Assembly: GCA_026122225.1 (NCBI GenBank)
Contig: JANEZZ010001407.1
Span: forward strand, 184,837 to 248,836
Length of the DNA: 64,000 bases
Direction of reading: 5' to 3'
DNA from: Heloderma charlesbogerti
Lineage: Eukaryota > Chordata > Lepidosauria > Squamata > Helodermatidae
Made by a program: the position numbers and the translations under genes. Positions 44,608-56,110 of this stretch are shown piece after piece. The notes beneath the pieces were generated by a model that worked only from the letters and a program-made list of their open reading frames with translations, was not told the origin of the DNA and searched no databases. Each line of letters begins with the position of its first letter. Positions within the stretch are counted from its first letter, which is position 1.

Positions 44608-44776
44608 ATCATAGAATCATAGAATCACAGGGTTGGAAGGAGCCTACAAGACCATCAAGTCCAACACCCTGCTCAATGCAGGAAGCCTGATTCCCAGGCG
44701 GTCTCCCATCCAAGTACTTACCAGGGCTGACCCTGCCTAGCTTCTGAGATCAGACGAGATCAGGCACATCCAACAG
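44608..44776 (-). mobile_element. 5S-rRNA head joined to a CR1 tail (chimeric SINE)
   Basis: On the minus strand, 44776 to 44691 reads as 5S rRNA: CTGATCTCAGAAGCTAGGCA, GTAAGTACTTGGATGGGAGA, CCGCCTGGGAA. That is roughly 5S positions 25-105, including the internal promoter. It passes within a few bases into GAGCAGGGTGTTGGACTTGA, TTGTAGGCTCCTTCCAACCC and two TTCTATGA-type repeats, the CR1 3' terminus. Such a head plus LINE tail is SINE architecture (5S-headed, SINE3-like). A chance juxtaposition of a 5S pseudogene and a CR1 end is possible from one copy. No clear duplication. Confidence 0.75.
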
Positions 44777-46096
44777 TTACATACAAGCAGGGTTGCCACG
44801 TTGGCTGCCAGACATCCAGCCCTATCTAGCTAAGGAGATCTGCATATGCAACCAAGCTTTCATATTGAATCAGGCACCACAGGGATTAATTGAATTTGCA
44901 TTGGAATGTGCTTCTGAGTGTGGATGCCATCTATCCTCATTGCATGGCTTTGAATGGGATGTGCTTTTTAATGTACATTTGAATGCACACCCCCATCCAC
45001 ATCTTCATGCACCTAGTCATCCATAAATACTTTTTTAAAAGAATAACTAGAGTGGATCAGAATGAAAAACCTTTAAAAAAATCTATAGACATGCCCCCTG
45101 CAAAACGGTGAAGGTACAGAAGATGGGAAGCCAGGAGTGAAGATGTGATTGGGGATGGACGGAGAATGCTGGAAAGCAAAAGAGATCAGCTATTGCAGGA
45201 AGTTACCTACTGCTTCTTTCACAGGTGTGCAGATCAGCTGCAGAGGGAAGCTGTGTGAGTAGAGGCTCTGGGGTCAGTGACAGTGGGGTGGAGCTGAAAC
45301 AGGAGGCAAGAGAGAATTACCTGTGCTGGAAATTCTTTTTCTCCCCAAGTTTTCTCCCTCTGTCCTGAACCACCACTTTATTCCTGGCTTCTTGACCTCC
45401 ACACATGCATGTGCTCCATCATGGCCCCTAACTCTAGGGGCCCCAATACTCCAAGGAAGACTCAGAGGAAGATGAGGTACAGGTTGCTCCACTCAAGAAA
45501 GAACCTCTAATACCGTCTCCCAAGCCTTTCCAAATGGAGGACATGGCCCTACCATTGTCTTCTGACTAAGAAGATCAGCCCCCAGCAGCACCTCCACGTC
45601 CCCAGCCTTGCAAAAGTCAGTGGATACAAAATCATGCAAAGGGCCTTTAATGAAAATAACCAGCTCCTGCAGAGAGGCAGGTCCAACTATAATACAGGCC
45701 TTTTTAGAATATAACGGGCTTCAGATGGCTTTATTTCTCCACTGAGACAACGCCCTGTATAGCGGGAGAGGTCCAGCCAGCAGGGCCCACAGATAGCTGT
45801 CCATAGTCCTGAGTTTTCTGACCTCTGCTTAGAGATTTGACTTGACTTGGCTGGCCAGGAAGAGGATCGGCCTGCCCACAACCACTTTCCCTGCAAGCTT
45901 CAAACCCCAATGGAACAGGATAGGCTCCATGTTTTCTTTCTCTGTGTAAGGAGCAGGGTTCTGGCTCATGCTTCCAATTGTAATGTCAACTATTTTAATT
46001 AAAATAAAATAAATAAACAGGTGCTAAGTTAGTTATACAATGATTTCACACCATGTTCCATTTAAAAAAACTGAAAAACATATTTTCTTCGTTAAT
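44777..46096. other. Mostly unassigned; dispersed repeat at 44880-45010
   Basis: 44880-45010 resembles 3870-4045 (see there). A stretch at 45448-45570 reads as an acidic, coding-like fragment (SEEDEVQVAPLKKEPL) in one frame, but it is short and unmatched. Nothing else recognised. Confidence 0.4.
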
Positions 46097-46747
46097 GCCC
46101 TTATACAAATCTGTGGTATGACCGAATGTCAAATAGTGTGTACAGTTCTGGTCACCACATCCAAAAAGAATATTGTAAAGTTGGAAAAAGTGCAAAAAAG
46201 GACAACTAGAATGCTCAAGGGGCTGGAGCAACTGCCCTGTGAGGAAAGATTACAACATCTGGGAATGTTTACCTTGAAAAAAGGCAAGTAAGTTGAGAGA
46301 TGATAGATGTGTACAAAATTATGCATGGTGTGGAGAAACGGGATAGGAAGACATTTTTCTCCCTCTCTCTCATTGCTACAACCCAGAGGCATCCCATGAA
46401 GCTGATTGGTGCGAGATTCAGGATCAGGACACATAAAGGGAAGTACTTCTTCACACAGCACATAATTACACTATGGAATTTGCTACCACAGGATATAGTG
46501 GTGGCCTCCAATTTGGATGGCTCTAAAAGGGGTTGGACAGATTCATGGAGGAGAAGGCTATTGATGGCTACTAGTCCTGATGACTATGTGCTACCTCCAG
46601 TACCAGAGGCAGTATGCTGGGGAACATGGGTGGAAGGGTGCTGCTTGTGAGTTTCCTGTGGGCAGCTGGTTGGCCACTGTGTGAACAGAACGCTCTACTA
46701 GATGGACCTTGGTCTGATCCAGCACGGCTCTTCTTATACTCTTATGA
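46097..46747 (+). mobile_element. CR1-like LINE 3' end, sense
   Basis: The C-terminal coding part is recognisable in pieces (QFWSPHPKR-like, LEKVQKRTTRMLKGLEQLP, FRIRTHKGKYFFTQHI, WNLLPQDIVVASNLDGSKRG). The terminus GGACCTTGGTCTGATCCAGC, TCTTCTTATACTCTTATGA follows. Same subfamily as 33735-36083 and 29974-30090. Frameshifted and 5'-truncated. Confidence 0.87.
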
Positions 46748-46916
46748 AGCTGTCTGAAGTAAGTACGGTTTCAGCCTTATGAGGGTCCTGAAAGCCACTA
46801 TAAAACAGGTCAAAATTTAATTTACACTGATCACTATATCAATATGAAGTCAGTTTTGTTCATTTATGCAAATGTTGGTCATTCTGAAGATCAGGAACAG
46901 ACATAAGGTTGGATCC

Positions 46917-47010
46917 AGACTTAGTCATGCTTAGAGTAGACCCAGTGAAATCAATGGCACAAGTTAGGATATCAATGGGTCTATAAGCATGACTCAGTCT
47001 GGATTCAACC
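46917..47010. mobile_element. Palindromic MITE, complete
   Basis: GGTTGGATCCAGACTTAGTC...AGAGTAGACCCAGTGAAATC is mirrored by AGCATGACTCAGTCTGGATT, CAACC. TAA precedes and TAT follows, so a TWA-type duplication is possible but imperfect. Confidence 0.8.
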
Positions 47011-47227
47011 TATTACATCCTACACGACCTTATAAAGGTTTGGCACACAAAGTCAACTCCACAGTTTTCCAACAGTAGCTTCCTCCACCCATCATCATAT
47101 GAATTTTTGGTTGTGTTTATTGTAGATATCTCCTCTCAATCTTTTTCTTTTTTAAAATTGATGCAACAGTTCCTATTGCAACAAGCATATTCCACTTTCA
47201 TCAGTGTCTAAAGGCGACTAATGCTAG

Positions 47228-47400
47228 CTTGTTTCAACAAACCATGGTTAACACTGACCAGTTTGTCAGGTTTGGATGAAAAGTTAAGCTGAGGCCATGC
47301 CAAAAGAGGGGCGGGGGTGCATGAGCACAACCTTGCTGTGGCTCATTCCTGCCACAATAAACCATGGTTTGTTGTGACATCAAAACACAGCCAGTATTAG
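47228..47400. mobile_element. Palindromic element (AACAAACCATGGTT arms)
   Basis: CAACAAACCATGGTTAAC at the left and AATAAACCATGGTTTGTTGTG at the right, inverted. It resembles the inner arms of the foldback family at 2030. Confidence 0.6.
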
Positions 47401-48560
47401 GAGCAAATACACAAGCTAGGAGCTCTACATACCGGAACAAATCTTGTGAAAATTGGCTGGTGTGAACATACCACTACAAGAGACACCCCCCACCCTTTTG
47501 CTTGACTAGATATTTATTTTTGTTTTTCGGCTCAGCTGGTCTCACCCTGGTAGCTGGCTTACTTGTGTCAAAGATGTTCTTTCCCCAAACTGCTGCAGTG
47601 ATTATGAGCTGCTCTTGAGCCTTAAATGGATATTAATGGAGCAGAAAGCAAATGGAATTACCCAGTGGATAAAAAAGAAAGAAAGCAAGAAAGAGAAAGA
47701 TCTCATTATTCAACTTGGGAAGCCCATAGGATGCTCAAACTCCATTTCTTCTGCTTAAAATTGCAGAGCCTAATCTGAAATCCCCCGTTTGCCAAAATAT
47801 AATCTCACCCCCCCCCACACACACACACAACACCCCCAGGATGCATTGATAAGAGATGCTCGAATAGACAATTGCCAGGGTTCTTCAAGGCTGGCTGATT
47901 CCGCTAATATACTTAAAGCCAGAGTAAACAAGTGTGTTGATCTGCCTGCCTGTCACAATTAAAAGGAGAACACCCAGCAGACTTTGAAGTCTGCTGTTGA
48001 GGGGCACCTGCTGGGCCTAAAAGCCCCCACAATTCTCACAATGCATTTTCCGTTTCTCCCCCCTCCCCCTCCCACCATCTCAGTGCATGAAAAAATGGGA
48101 TGGAATTCAAGTGCATCCAGCGACACAATCTCCTTTTCCTCTTAAGAGGAAGCAGCACTAGCTTGCTAATCCATTAATATGCCTCATGAGCTGTTCATTC
48201 TTTTAATGGAGAGTACCTTTTAGCACAGTTGTCAAGCTGTCACACACATCTCCTTATTAAGGTGTCCTCCATATGTTAGATATCACCATGGTCACTTAGT
48301 GAAATCTCTCACAGAATGCTTTTTTTTAAAAAGAGAGAAGGTAATATGGAGGAGGTGCCTGTGCATTTTAAAGAAAATATCCGATGAAACACTTAAAAAA
48401 AAAACACTTTAGAAACTTACTCATGGGTCCTACACCTTGGGGCTTGCTGGTCACACACTTTCAAGGCAGAGAAACCCTTTCTTTTATTCTCCTTGCTCCT
48501 GTTTATGAAAGTCACTTTGGTAAGGGAGAAGGAAAAGCGTGGCATATGAAACAGGGCATG
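47401..48560. other. Low-repeat interval, possible conserved non-coding DNA
   Basis: No transposon or coding similarity apart from microsatellite runs (47812-47830). A 10-bp-arm palindrome CAGCAGACTT/AAGTCTGCTG is at 47975-47996. The stretch 48130-48260 (CTAATCCATTAATATGCC, TTTTAATGGAG) is rich in TAAT-type homeodomain core motifs. That it is conserved is only a guess. Confidence 0.4.
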
Positions 48561-48568
48561 CTTTAGAC

Positions 48569-48656
48569 CAGGGGTAGCCAGCAAGGAGATATTTTGGAAT
48601 ACAACTCCCATAAGCCCTGGGCAAAAGTCAGGAGGGCACCAGGTGGCCCACCCCTA
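48569..48656. mobile_element. hAT-like MITE with perfect 8-bp duplication
   Basis: CAGGGGTAGCCA and inverted TAGGGGTGGGCCA ends. CTTTAGAC flanks both sides (48561-48568, 48657-48664). Perfect octamer duplication and CAG-type ends define it as hAT. Confidence 0.9.
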
Positions 48657-48664
48657 CTTTAGAC

Positions 48665-51600
48665 AATTTGCCTTCCTGGGAGAGGTAGTAAAACCAAGTC
48701 CTTCCCAACGTGATTCAAGAGTTGCCTTGTCCTGTAGCTTGTCAGGCCATTTCGGGGCCTACTTCATCCCGCCATTCCATCCACCTGTCTTGTTTGGCCC
48801 CAAGTTTATTTTTCCGCTTCTACATGCCTTTAGGCTTTTCTTCACATACCTGCATCTCACACCCAACCAGAGGGGTAGTGGAAAATTTTGAAGTGCAGGT
48901 GCTCAACATGGCAGTCCCATGGCCACGCCCCCAAGGAGAGTCCAAAAACCCAGGCAGCGGTGTTGATCCACAACCACAGACCAGTCCGAGCAGCTTCCAT
49001 CTCCACCAGGAGCAGGATTTTGTAAAGCTAATGGGTCTTAATGGCCCATTCAAGAGCAAACCAGCCCCAAATACTGTGCATTAACAACAAGGAGAAATGT
49101 ATTCTTGCTGGGAAAATTCACTTCCCCCCATCTACTGTGAAGATAGGCTCAGAGAAGCTCAGAGGGACCAGAGAAGCCTGAGGGAAGTGGGGTGGCAAAT
49201 GACGTCAGCATCCTTGCAAATTAAAACGTGCCAGTGCTGCTTTCTTGTGAGCCCTGACTCCACTACACCACTACACCCAAGCCCAAGCCCAGGTGTGGCT
49301 TGGGACTGTACAGAAACCTACAAAACTAGTTTGATGGAAGACCAAGATTACAAACAAAAGCATGTACCATAGCAAATGGTAGAGAAAAGTGATCATCTCT
49401 TTGCAGTCATCGTTTCTGTATCTGTACGGTCATCTGGCTGCTGTTGTCCTCCTTCGCTCCTTTGCAGAGTGCCTAAGTGATAACTGTCCATTTACAACAG
49501 TCTTTCTTGGAAAGCCTTTTGCAATTTTCATCTATTGTCTATGAGAATGATGCAGTAATGGACTATTATTTTTACTCCCAAATGGAGCTCTGAGTGAACA
49601 AACAAATGTCTGGAAATACAGACAATTTAGCTCAGAAGAGAGATCATTTACGTAGTTCAGAGGTTAATGGGCACGAAGGATTTACAATACGCCATGGCTA
49701 TTAAAAAAGAGAGAAAATCTGGGTAATGATTTTGACACCTATTGTTCGTTGTATAACAGCTCATCTGTATCAGATTTAGTAAGGGTATTACAAAGAGCAT
49801 TTAAACAAGTACACACGCCGACACTAACAAGTACAACCAGAGAGGGACAGGAGGAAGGAGAGGGCTGGTAGTTAGACCCAGCAATCCATATTTCTTTATC
49901 TATAACCAACATCCAAGCAATGAACTCTCAAAGAGGCTGGAACTCGGCCATCATTTGTCCAATACTGATCTCTTTGGTAAATATTACAGCTGCCAAAAAT
50001 GAAGCCAATGAAAAGCACTTACAGATTAGAAAGGAACACATGGCATTCACTGACCTGCTCAAATCATAAAATACATCATGGAGTAAGAAAAGAAAGGAAA
50101 CCAATTATTCTCCCAGGGATGGTCCATCTGCTCTCATAAAGCTTCAGTCATTACTGCAAATAAATACATTCAGGCCAGTAATGTCTGGGATTAATTTTTG
50201 TGGTTCCTTTCCTTCCTTCCTTTTTTTTCAAAAAAAGGATTGTTTCTGGAGCCTTTTGGAAACTTTCCCATATATAAACATGATATCAGCCACTTAAAAT
50301 AGATAACATAGTCTCACATGATTGAATAGTGTATTGGGGAGGGGTGTCATCTTTTATTCTATATGTGCATGGTTTTGAAAAGTGCAAAGTGAACCAACTT
50401 CTGCAACTTGGGGACTAGAGCAAGGGATGCCAACTTCACAGTTTGCAGATTATCTGATAACATAGGCTAACCAAGACAATTTTTAAAAACTGCAGCTGGC
50501 ATTTGTATTCTTTCTCAGGCATAGATTCTCTGGCGGGGCTTGGGAATATCATTCTGTCTCATTTTTTAAATTGCATGTATTTGTAAAAACGTATAGCCCA
50601 TCTTTTCCTATAAAATGCCTACGATGGGAACTTCAGTTCCCCCATCTGTAAAAGGGACTAGGATTGTTGAGTGATGGTTGAGGAAAGGAAGGCTTCTAAA
50701 ACACCTTGCATACTCCTTCTTCTTGACAGACAGGGCTTCCAGCAAGAATGACACCAAGAGAGGGATTTTCTCTTAGTTCCCATACTGACCCCAGAGCATG
50801 GAAGAAAGCCCCCTTTCCCCTAACAAGTGAAGACTATATGTGAAAGACACAAGATAAATAATCCAGTACTATAAGTACATGGGCAGAGCAATCCCATGGC
50901 ATCTGGGGAGTGCACCGATGTCAGGGTGCTCTGAAAATCCTGTTTTGTCAGCAGATGACTAACAGAGTAGGAGGAGTGAGGGAGGTGATTTTCACCTCTC
51001 TGTCCTCTTCTCTGCTGATATTCCACTATGTTGAGCGTAGCTAGTAGAATCATTGGGACAGGGGTGGGGATGGGAGCTGGAGGCTTTAGGGTCCTGTCAG
51101 CTGTAGACCACTGATGGAGGCTGAGGGGGCAGCGAATTGCCTACAGCTTCCCACCTCCCTTCTCTGCCTCCCCCAATCACCCCAGAGCCAGCAACAGACT
51201 TTACAACAAGTCCAGGCAGGGCAGTGCACTGACTTCCCCTCTCTTTCTCACAGAGATTCTGTTGCCCACTAGGGGGAACATTCTTGGGCATGTGCGGGAT
51301 CTGCACATGCTCAGAACGTTTCCCCAGCAAATACTGTGCATGTGCTGTTGCCATTTTTAATGATGAGTGTGCAGACAGGGGAAATGGCTTTCGGCCAGAG
51401 GCAACCTGTTGATCCCTGCCTCAGAGGAGGAAGCCACATTCTTTTGTCTTCTAACCGGCCTCTCCCTCAAGTCATGCTTCATATCAGTAAGCATACTGAC
51501 TGCTTAGTGTGCTCTTGGTGTGAAAATAGGACACAATAAAAAAAAATCCTCCTAAGCATTTATTAGTGTTTATTATTTCCCCAGGATTTATGAGCTTTCT

Positions 51601-51934
51601 AGATATCTTACAATAGCTTTCAGTTTTTTTCTTTCTTTCAGTGACTCTGCTCATGTTGGAGTTGCATAATAAATCTATTTTTTCCCTTCCAAAATAAATC
51701 AATCATTCCTTCACATCTCTTCTTTTTCATCCTGTAATGGAGCTTGACAAAGTTAAGGTTTATGTTTCTTCATGCTCAGCAGAAAGCCTCATGTGTCTTC
51801 TTTCTTTTTTAACCAGTATTTTTTACTGGGCATGTTGGTTATTAGTAACCCCTGCCATCATCTTCTGAATTTTTATTTTATTGTAATGCAGTTAAATAAG
51901 CCCCTCCTGTTATAGTGAGCATGAACTATATTGG
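48665..51934. other. Low-repeat interval
   Basis: No gene is recognised. Open frames (for example 48710-49084) lack known similarity. 49540-50120 has no visible repeat and even composition; it may hold conserved non-coding sequence, untested. Confidence 0.45.
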
Positions 51935-51937
51935 GCA

Positions 51938-52070
51938 GCATCCACCAACCTGGTGCCTCCACTGCAACTCCCATCATTCCCAGCCAGCAAGGCCATTGGC
52001 CATGCTAGCTAGATATGAAAGAAGTTGCTGGATGGGAATGATGGGAGTTGCTGATATCAGGGTAGATATT
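51938..52070. mobile_element. hAT-like MITE, decayed
   Basis: CCACCAACCTGGTGCCTCCA, ACTCCCATCATTCCCAGCCA and inverted GGGAATGATGGGAGTTGCTG match the 32538 type. Confidence 0.6.
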
Positions 52071-52944
52071 TCCTCCTGTGTATCTTACAGAAAGCTCACA
52101 GTTAACAATGAGAGCCTTCCAAAAGTATTTAGAAGACACTTAACAGGGAGAGGACATAGGCAATACTCTGACATTGAAATGTGATTACATTTTTATGAGA
52201 CTAATAAAAGTGGGTTCTTCTTCTATCTTCCAGGATGAAGAAATGTTCAGTCACACAATACAGAGTGCTGGAAACACAGTTAGGTAGATATTGTGATGGA
52301 CAGTAGCTGACAGAACTGGAATTCTGGGCTCATCCAGTCCGAATTGTGCAAACACAACTCTCAAGTTCTATAACTGAACTAAGGCATACAAACGGGACAC
52401 ATTTGCATGCTCCACGCAGCTGTATCACTTGGCTCAGGAGGGGGAAAAGTATGAGAGCAGGAGGAAGAGGTCATTAAGGTTGGGGGAAGGGATTTCGTGA
52501 AGCTGGATAAGGCTGAACTGACCTACAATGTCAGCCATGAAATCTGCTGTAATTGCGACAGCTCAGTCCATGCATTTGTGTGTCTGAGCATGGGCAGAGT
52601 GTTATATATACTGATTATTTAATTGTTATTATTATTGTTTTAACTGTTTTGATAATTTTATTTGAAAGCAGTATACGAATTATTCATTACATAAATAAAA
52701 AAACAAATAAATAAAATAATCACACAATCAGACTCGACATATTTGTGACTGGGACTCAGGGTATCTGTGTAGGCTTGAATCCCCACACTTTTCAAGCAAT
52801 TAGTAGCTAGGTTTGGCATTGCTGCACCATTGTCAATGTTATGGACCAGGTGTATGTTATGATGGGTGACCTGAGGGGTGGAGAATCTTTGCCGCACAGC
52901 TAGAATATGAACACATGTAGGCTACTATGTTTATAGTTATTTAA
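52071..52944. other. Unassigned non-coding stretch
   Basis: A/T-rich part at 52610-52720 may be a LINE 3' end. Otherwise nothing recognised. Confidence 0.4.
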
Positions 52945-53052
52945 GGCGCAATCCTATGCATATTTAGTCAGAAAAAACATCCTACAAGTCCCAGCATTCC
53001 CCAGCCATGCTGGGGCTTTTTTTTTCTGTCTAAATATGCATAGCATTGCACC
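52945..53052. mobile_element. Harbinger-like palindromic MITE, complete
   Basis: GGCGCAATCCTATGCATATT, TAG(T)CAGAAAAA is mirrored by TTTTTCTGTCTAAATATGCA, TAGCATTGCACC: about 32-bp arms around CCCAGCATTCCCCAGCCATG. TTAA flanks the left side and, one base further out, the right. Confidence 0.82.
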
Positions 53053-53056
53053 ATTA

Positions 53057-53359
53057 ATCCAGTCCATAGTTCAGGAAATAAAGCCAGACTGCTCACTTGA
53101 GGGAAGGATATTAAAGGCAAAACTGAAGTACTTTGGCCACATCATGAGAAGACAGGATATCCTGGAGAAGATGCTGATGCTCAGGAAAGTGGAAGGCAAA
53201 AGGAAGAGGGGCCGACCAAGGGCAAGATGGATGGATGATATTCTGGAGGTGACGACCTTGTGGGAGCTGGGGGTGGTGACAGCCGACAGGAAGCTCTGGC
53301 GTGGGCTGGTCCATGAAGTCATGAAGAGTTCGAAGCGACTGAACGAATAAACAACAAAA
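53057..53359 (+). mobile_element. Diverged RTE/BovB-related 3' end
   Basis: The frame 53036-53350 reads QSIVQEIKPDCSLEGRIL, LKYFGHIMRRQDILEKMLML, GKRKRGRPRARWMDDI and ends KSSKRLNE. It is the same C-terminal domain as BovB but clearly more distant than any other copy here (GRPRARWMDD against GRQRMRWLDS). The terminus CGACTGAACGAATAAACAAC is BovB-like. Probably an older RTE lineage. Confidence 0.82.
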
Positions 53360-53379
53360 AGTGAACAAATGCATGTATG

Positions 53380-55780
53380 TTGTTGTTGTTCAGTCGTTCA
53401 GTCGTGTCCGACTCTTCGTGACCCCATGGACCATAGCACGCCAGGCCTTCCTGTCCTGCGCTCTCTCCCGGAGCGTGCTCAACTTCATATTCATTGCATC
53501 CGTGATGCTATCTAGCCATCTCATCCTCTGCCGTCCCCTTCTCCTTTTGCCTTCAGTCTTTCCCAGCATCAGGGTCTTTTCCAGGGAGTTTTCTCTTCGC
53601 ATTAGGTGGCCAAAATATTGGAGCTTCAGCTTCATGATCTGTCCTTCCAATGAGCACTCAGGGTTGATTTCCTTTAGGATGGACTGATTTGACCTCCTTG
53701 CAGTCCAGGGGACTCGTAAGAGTCTTCTCCAGCACCACAGTTCGAAAGCATCAATTCTTCGGCGCTCAGCCTTCCTTATAGTCCAGCTCTCACAGCCATA
53801 CATTACTACTGGGAAAATCATAGCTTTGATTAGACGGACCTTTGTCGGCAAGGTGATGTCTCTGCTTCTTACTATGCTGTCTAGGTGTGCCATAGCTTTC
53901 CTCCCAAGGAGCAAGCGTCTTTTAATTTCATGGCTACAGTCACCGTCTGCGGTGATCTTGGAGCCCAAGAAAGTAAAATCTGTCACTGCTTCCATTTCTT
54001 CCCCTTCTATATGCCAGGAAGTGATGGGGCCAGATGCCTTAGTTTTTAGTTTTTAAAATCTTAGTTTTTTTAATGTTGAGTTTCAAACCAGCTTTTGCAC
54101 TCTCCTCTTTCACCCTCAACAAGAGGCTCTTGAGATCCTCTTCGCTTTCTGCCATTAGGGTGGTATCGTCTGCATATCGGAGGTTGTTGATAATTCTCCC
54201 GGCAATCTTAATTCCGACCTCTGATTCATCCAACCCGGCATTTCTCATGATGTACTCTGCATATAAGTTAAATAAGCAGGGTGACAATATGCAGCCTTGT
54301 CGTACTCCTTTCCCAATTTTGAACCAATCGGTTGTTCCATGTCTGGTTCTTACTGTTGCTTCTTGACCCTCGTACAGGTTTCTCAGGAGACAGGTAAGGT
54401 GGTCTGGTACTCCCATCACTTTAAGAATTTGCCACAGTTTGTTGTGATCCACACAATCAAAGGCTTTAGCGTAGTCAATGAAGCAGAAATAGACGTTTTT
54501 CTGGAATTCTCTTGCTTTCTCCATGATGCAGCGAATGTTGGCGATTTGATCTCTAGTTCCTCTGCCTCTTCTAAACCCAGCTTGTACTTCCGGTAGTTCT
54601 CGGTTCGCATACTGCTGAAGCCTAGCTTGTAGGATTTTGAGCATCACCTTGCTGGCATGTGAAATGAGCGCAATGGTGCGGTAGTTTGAACACTCTTTGG
54701 CGTTGCCCTTCTTTGGAATTGGAATGTAAACTGACCTTTTCCAGTCTTGTGGCCACTGTTGAGTGTTCCAGATTTGTTGGCATATTGAATGCAGCACTTT
54801 AACAGCATCATCTTTTAGGATTTTAAATAGCTCGGCTGGAATACTGTCATCTCCGCTAGCTTTGTTGTTACTAATGCTTCCTAAGGCCCACTTGACTTCA
54901 CTCTCGAGGATGTCCGGCTCAAGTTCAGTGACCGCACTATCATGGCTATCAGGGACATTCAGATCTTTCCTGTATAGTTCTTCTGTGTATTCTTGCCACC
55001 TCTTCTTAATCTCCTCTGCTTCTGTTAGGTCCCTGCCTTCTTTGTCCTTTATCATGCCCGTCTTTGCACAAAACGTTCCCTTGAGATCTCCAATTTTCTT
55101 GAAGAGATCTCTAGTCTTTCCCATTCTGTTGTTTTCCTCGATTTCTTTGCATTGTTCATTTAAGAAGGCCTTCTTGTCTCTCCTTGCTATTCTCTGGAAC
55201 TCTGCATTCAGTTGGGTATATCTTCCCCTTTCTCCCTTGCTTTTCGCTTCCCTTCTTTCGTGAGCTACTTGTAAAGCCTCATTAGACAGCCACTTGGCTT
55301 TCTTGCATTTCTTTTTCTTTGGGACGGATTTCGTTGCTGCCTCCTGAACAATGTTACGGACCTCCGTCCATAGTTCCTCAGGCACTCTGTCTATCAGGTC
55401 TAATCCCTGAAATGTATTCCTCACCTCCACTGTATATTCATCAGGGATATGATTTAGGTCATACCTGAACGGTTTAGTGGTTTTCCCGACGTTCTTCAAT
55501 TTAAGCCGAAATTTTGCAAGAAGCAGCTCATGATCTGAGCCACAGTCAGCTCCAGGTCTTGTTTTTACTGACTGTATGGAGCGTCTCCATCTTTGGCTGC
55601 AAAGGACATAATCAATCTGATTTCGATATTGACCATCTGGTGATGTCCATGTGTACAGTCGCCTCTTGTGCTGTTGGAAAAGAGTGTTTGCTATGATCAG
55701 CATGTTCTCTTGGCAAAACTCTATTAGCTTTTGTCCTGCTTCATTTTGTACACCAAGGCCATGCCTGCCTGTTATCCCGG
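53380..55780 (-). mobile_element. BovB LINE copy 4, 5'-truncated, youngest-looking
   Basis: A perfect 10-bp duplication TGCATGTATG lies at 53370-53379 and 55781-55790. The copy starts inside the endonuclease at CCGGGATAACAGGC, within about 20 nt of the start of copy 2, and shares its subfamily markers. The coding region is nearly intact (next entry). Confidence 0.97.
53390..53995 (-). pseudogene. BovB copy 4 C-terminal domain, open 201 codons
   Basis: From MEAVTDFTFLGSKITADG to KSRTRLND, with the Cys/Trp-rich block ESWTIRKAERRRIDAFELWC and YFGHLMRREN. It is the natural end of the BovB protein, detached from the RT only by the small duplication at 54040-54060. Confidence 0.95.
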
Positions 55781-55793
55781 TGCATGTATGCAT
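54039..55793 (-). pseudogene. BovB copy 4 endonuclease tail and RT, open 584 codons
   Basis: The frame starts at an ATG supplied by the host duplication, so the first residues (MHTCTG) are mostly flank-encoded. Then come the endonuclease end (DYVLCSQRW, CGSDHELLL), a linker rich in Lys/Arg (KKKKCKKAKWLS), and the full RT. Motifs are FIDYAKAFDCVD (438-449), GVRQGC (496-501) and YADD (540-543), all with catalytic residues present. It ends prematurely in KTKILKTKN because the A-rich site AAAACTAAG is locally duplicated near 54040-54060. The remaining C-terminus, 53390-53995, is open in another frame. The missing endonuclease N-terminus precludes autonomy. Confidence 0.95.
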
Positions 55794-55975
55794 CTACCTA
55801 TATTTCCACAAGTGAAAGCACTTCCATAAGTGAAACTTACTTTTAAAAAATGAAAACAGTGAGGAATATCCATGAGGGGGTCTGGCCCTCTCAGGCTCCC
55901 TTGTGGTTGTGGCCCTGAGTTGGACTTGAACAAAAGCCAGACTGGGACTTTACAACACATCGTTATATCCATTTA

Positions 55976-56107
55976 GGGCACATTCCTATGAATGTTTAGA
56001 CAGAAAAAGCCCTATATCTCCCAGCATTCCCCAGCCAGCATGGATAGTTTGGGAATGCTGGGAGTTGTAGGACTACTTTCGGTCTGAACACACATAAGAT
56101 TGTGTTC
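55976..56107. mobile_element. Harbinger-like palindromic MITE, degraded
   Basis: GGGCACATTCCTATGAATGT, TTAGACAGAAAAAG with centre CCCAGCATTCCCCAGCCAGC and an inverted right half (GGTCTGAACACACATAAGAT). TTA precedes and TAA follows. Same type as 52945-53052. Confidence 0.7.
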
Positions 56108-56110
56108 TAA

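Noticed and set aside
44691..44776. A functional 5S rRNA gene
   Set aside because: It lacks the first ~25 and last ~15 nt, has several substitutions and runs directly into a CR1 tail.
45448..45570. Acidic coding-like fragment SEEDEVQVAPLKKEPL as part of a gag or host exon
   Set aside because: Only ~40 codons before a stop, no matching neighbour segments, and I do not recognise a family.
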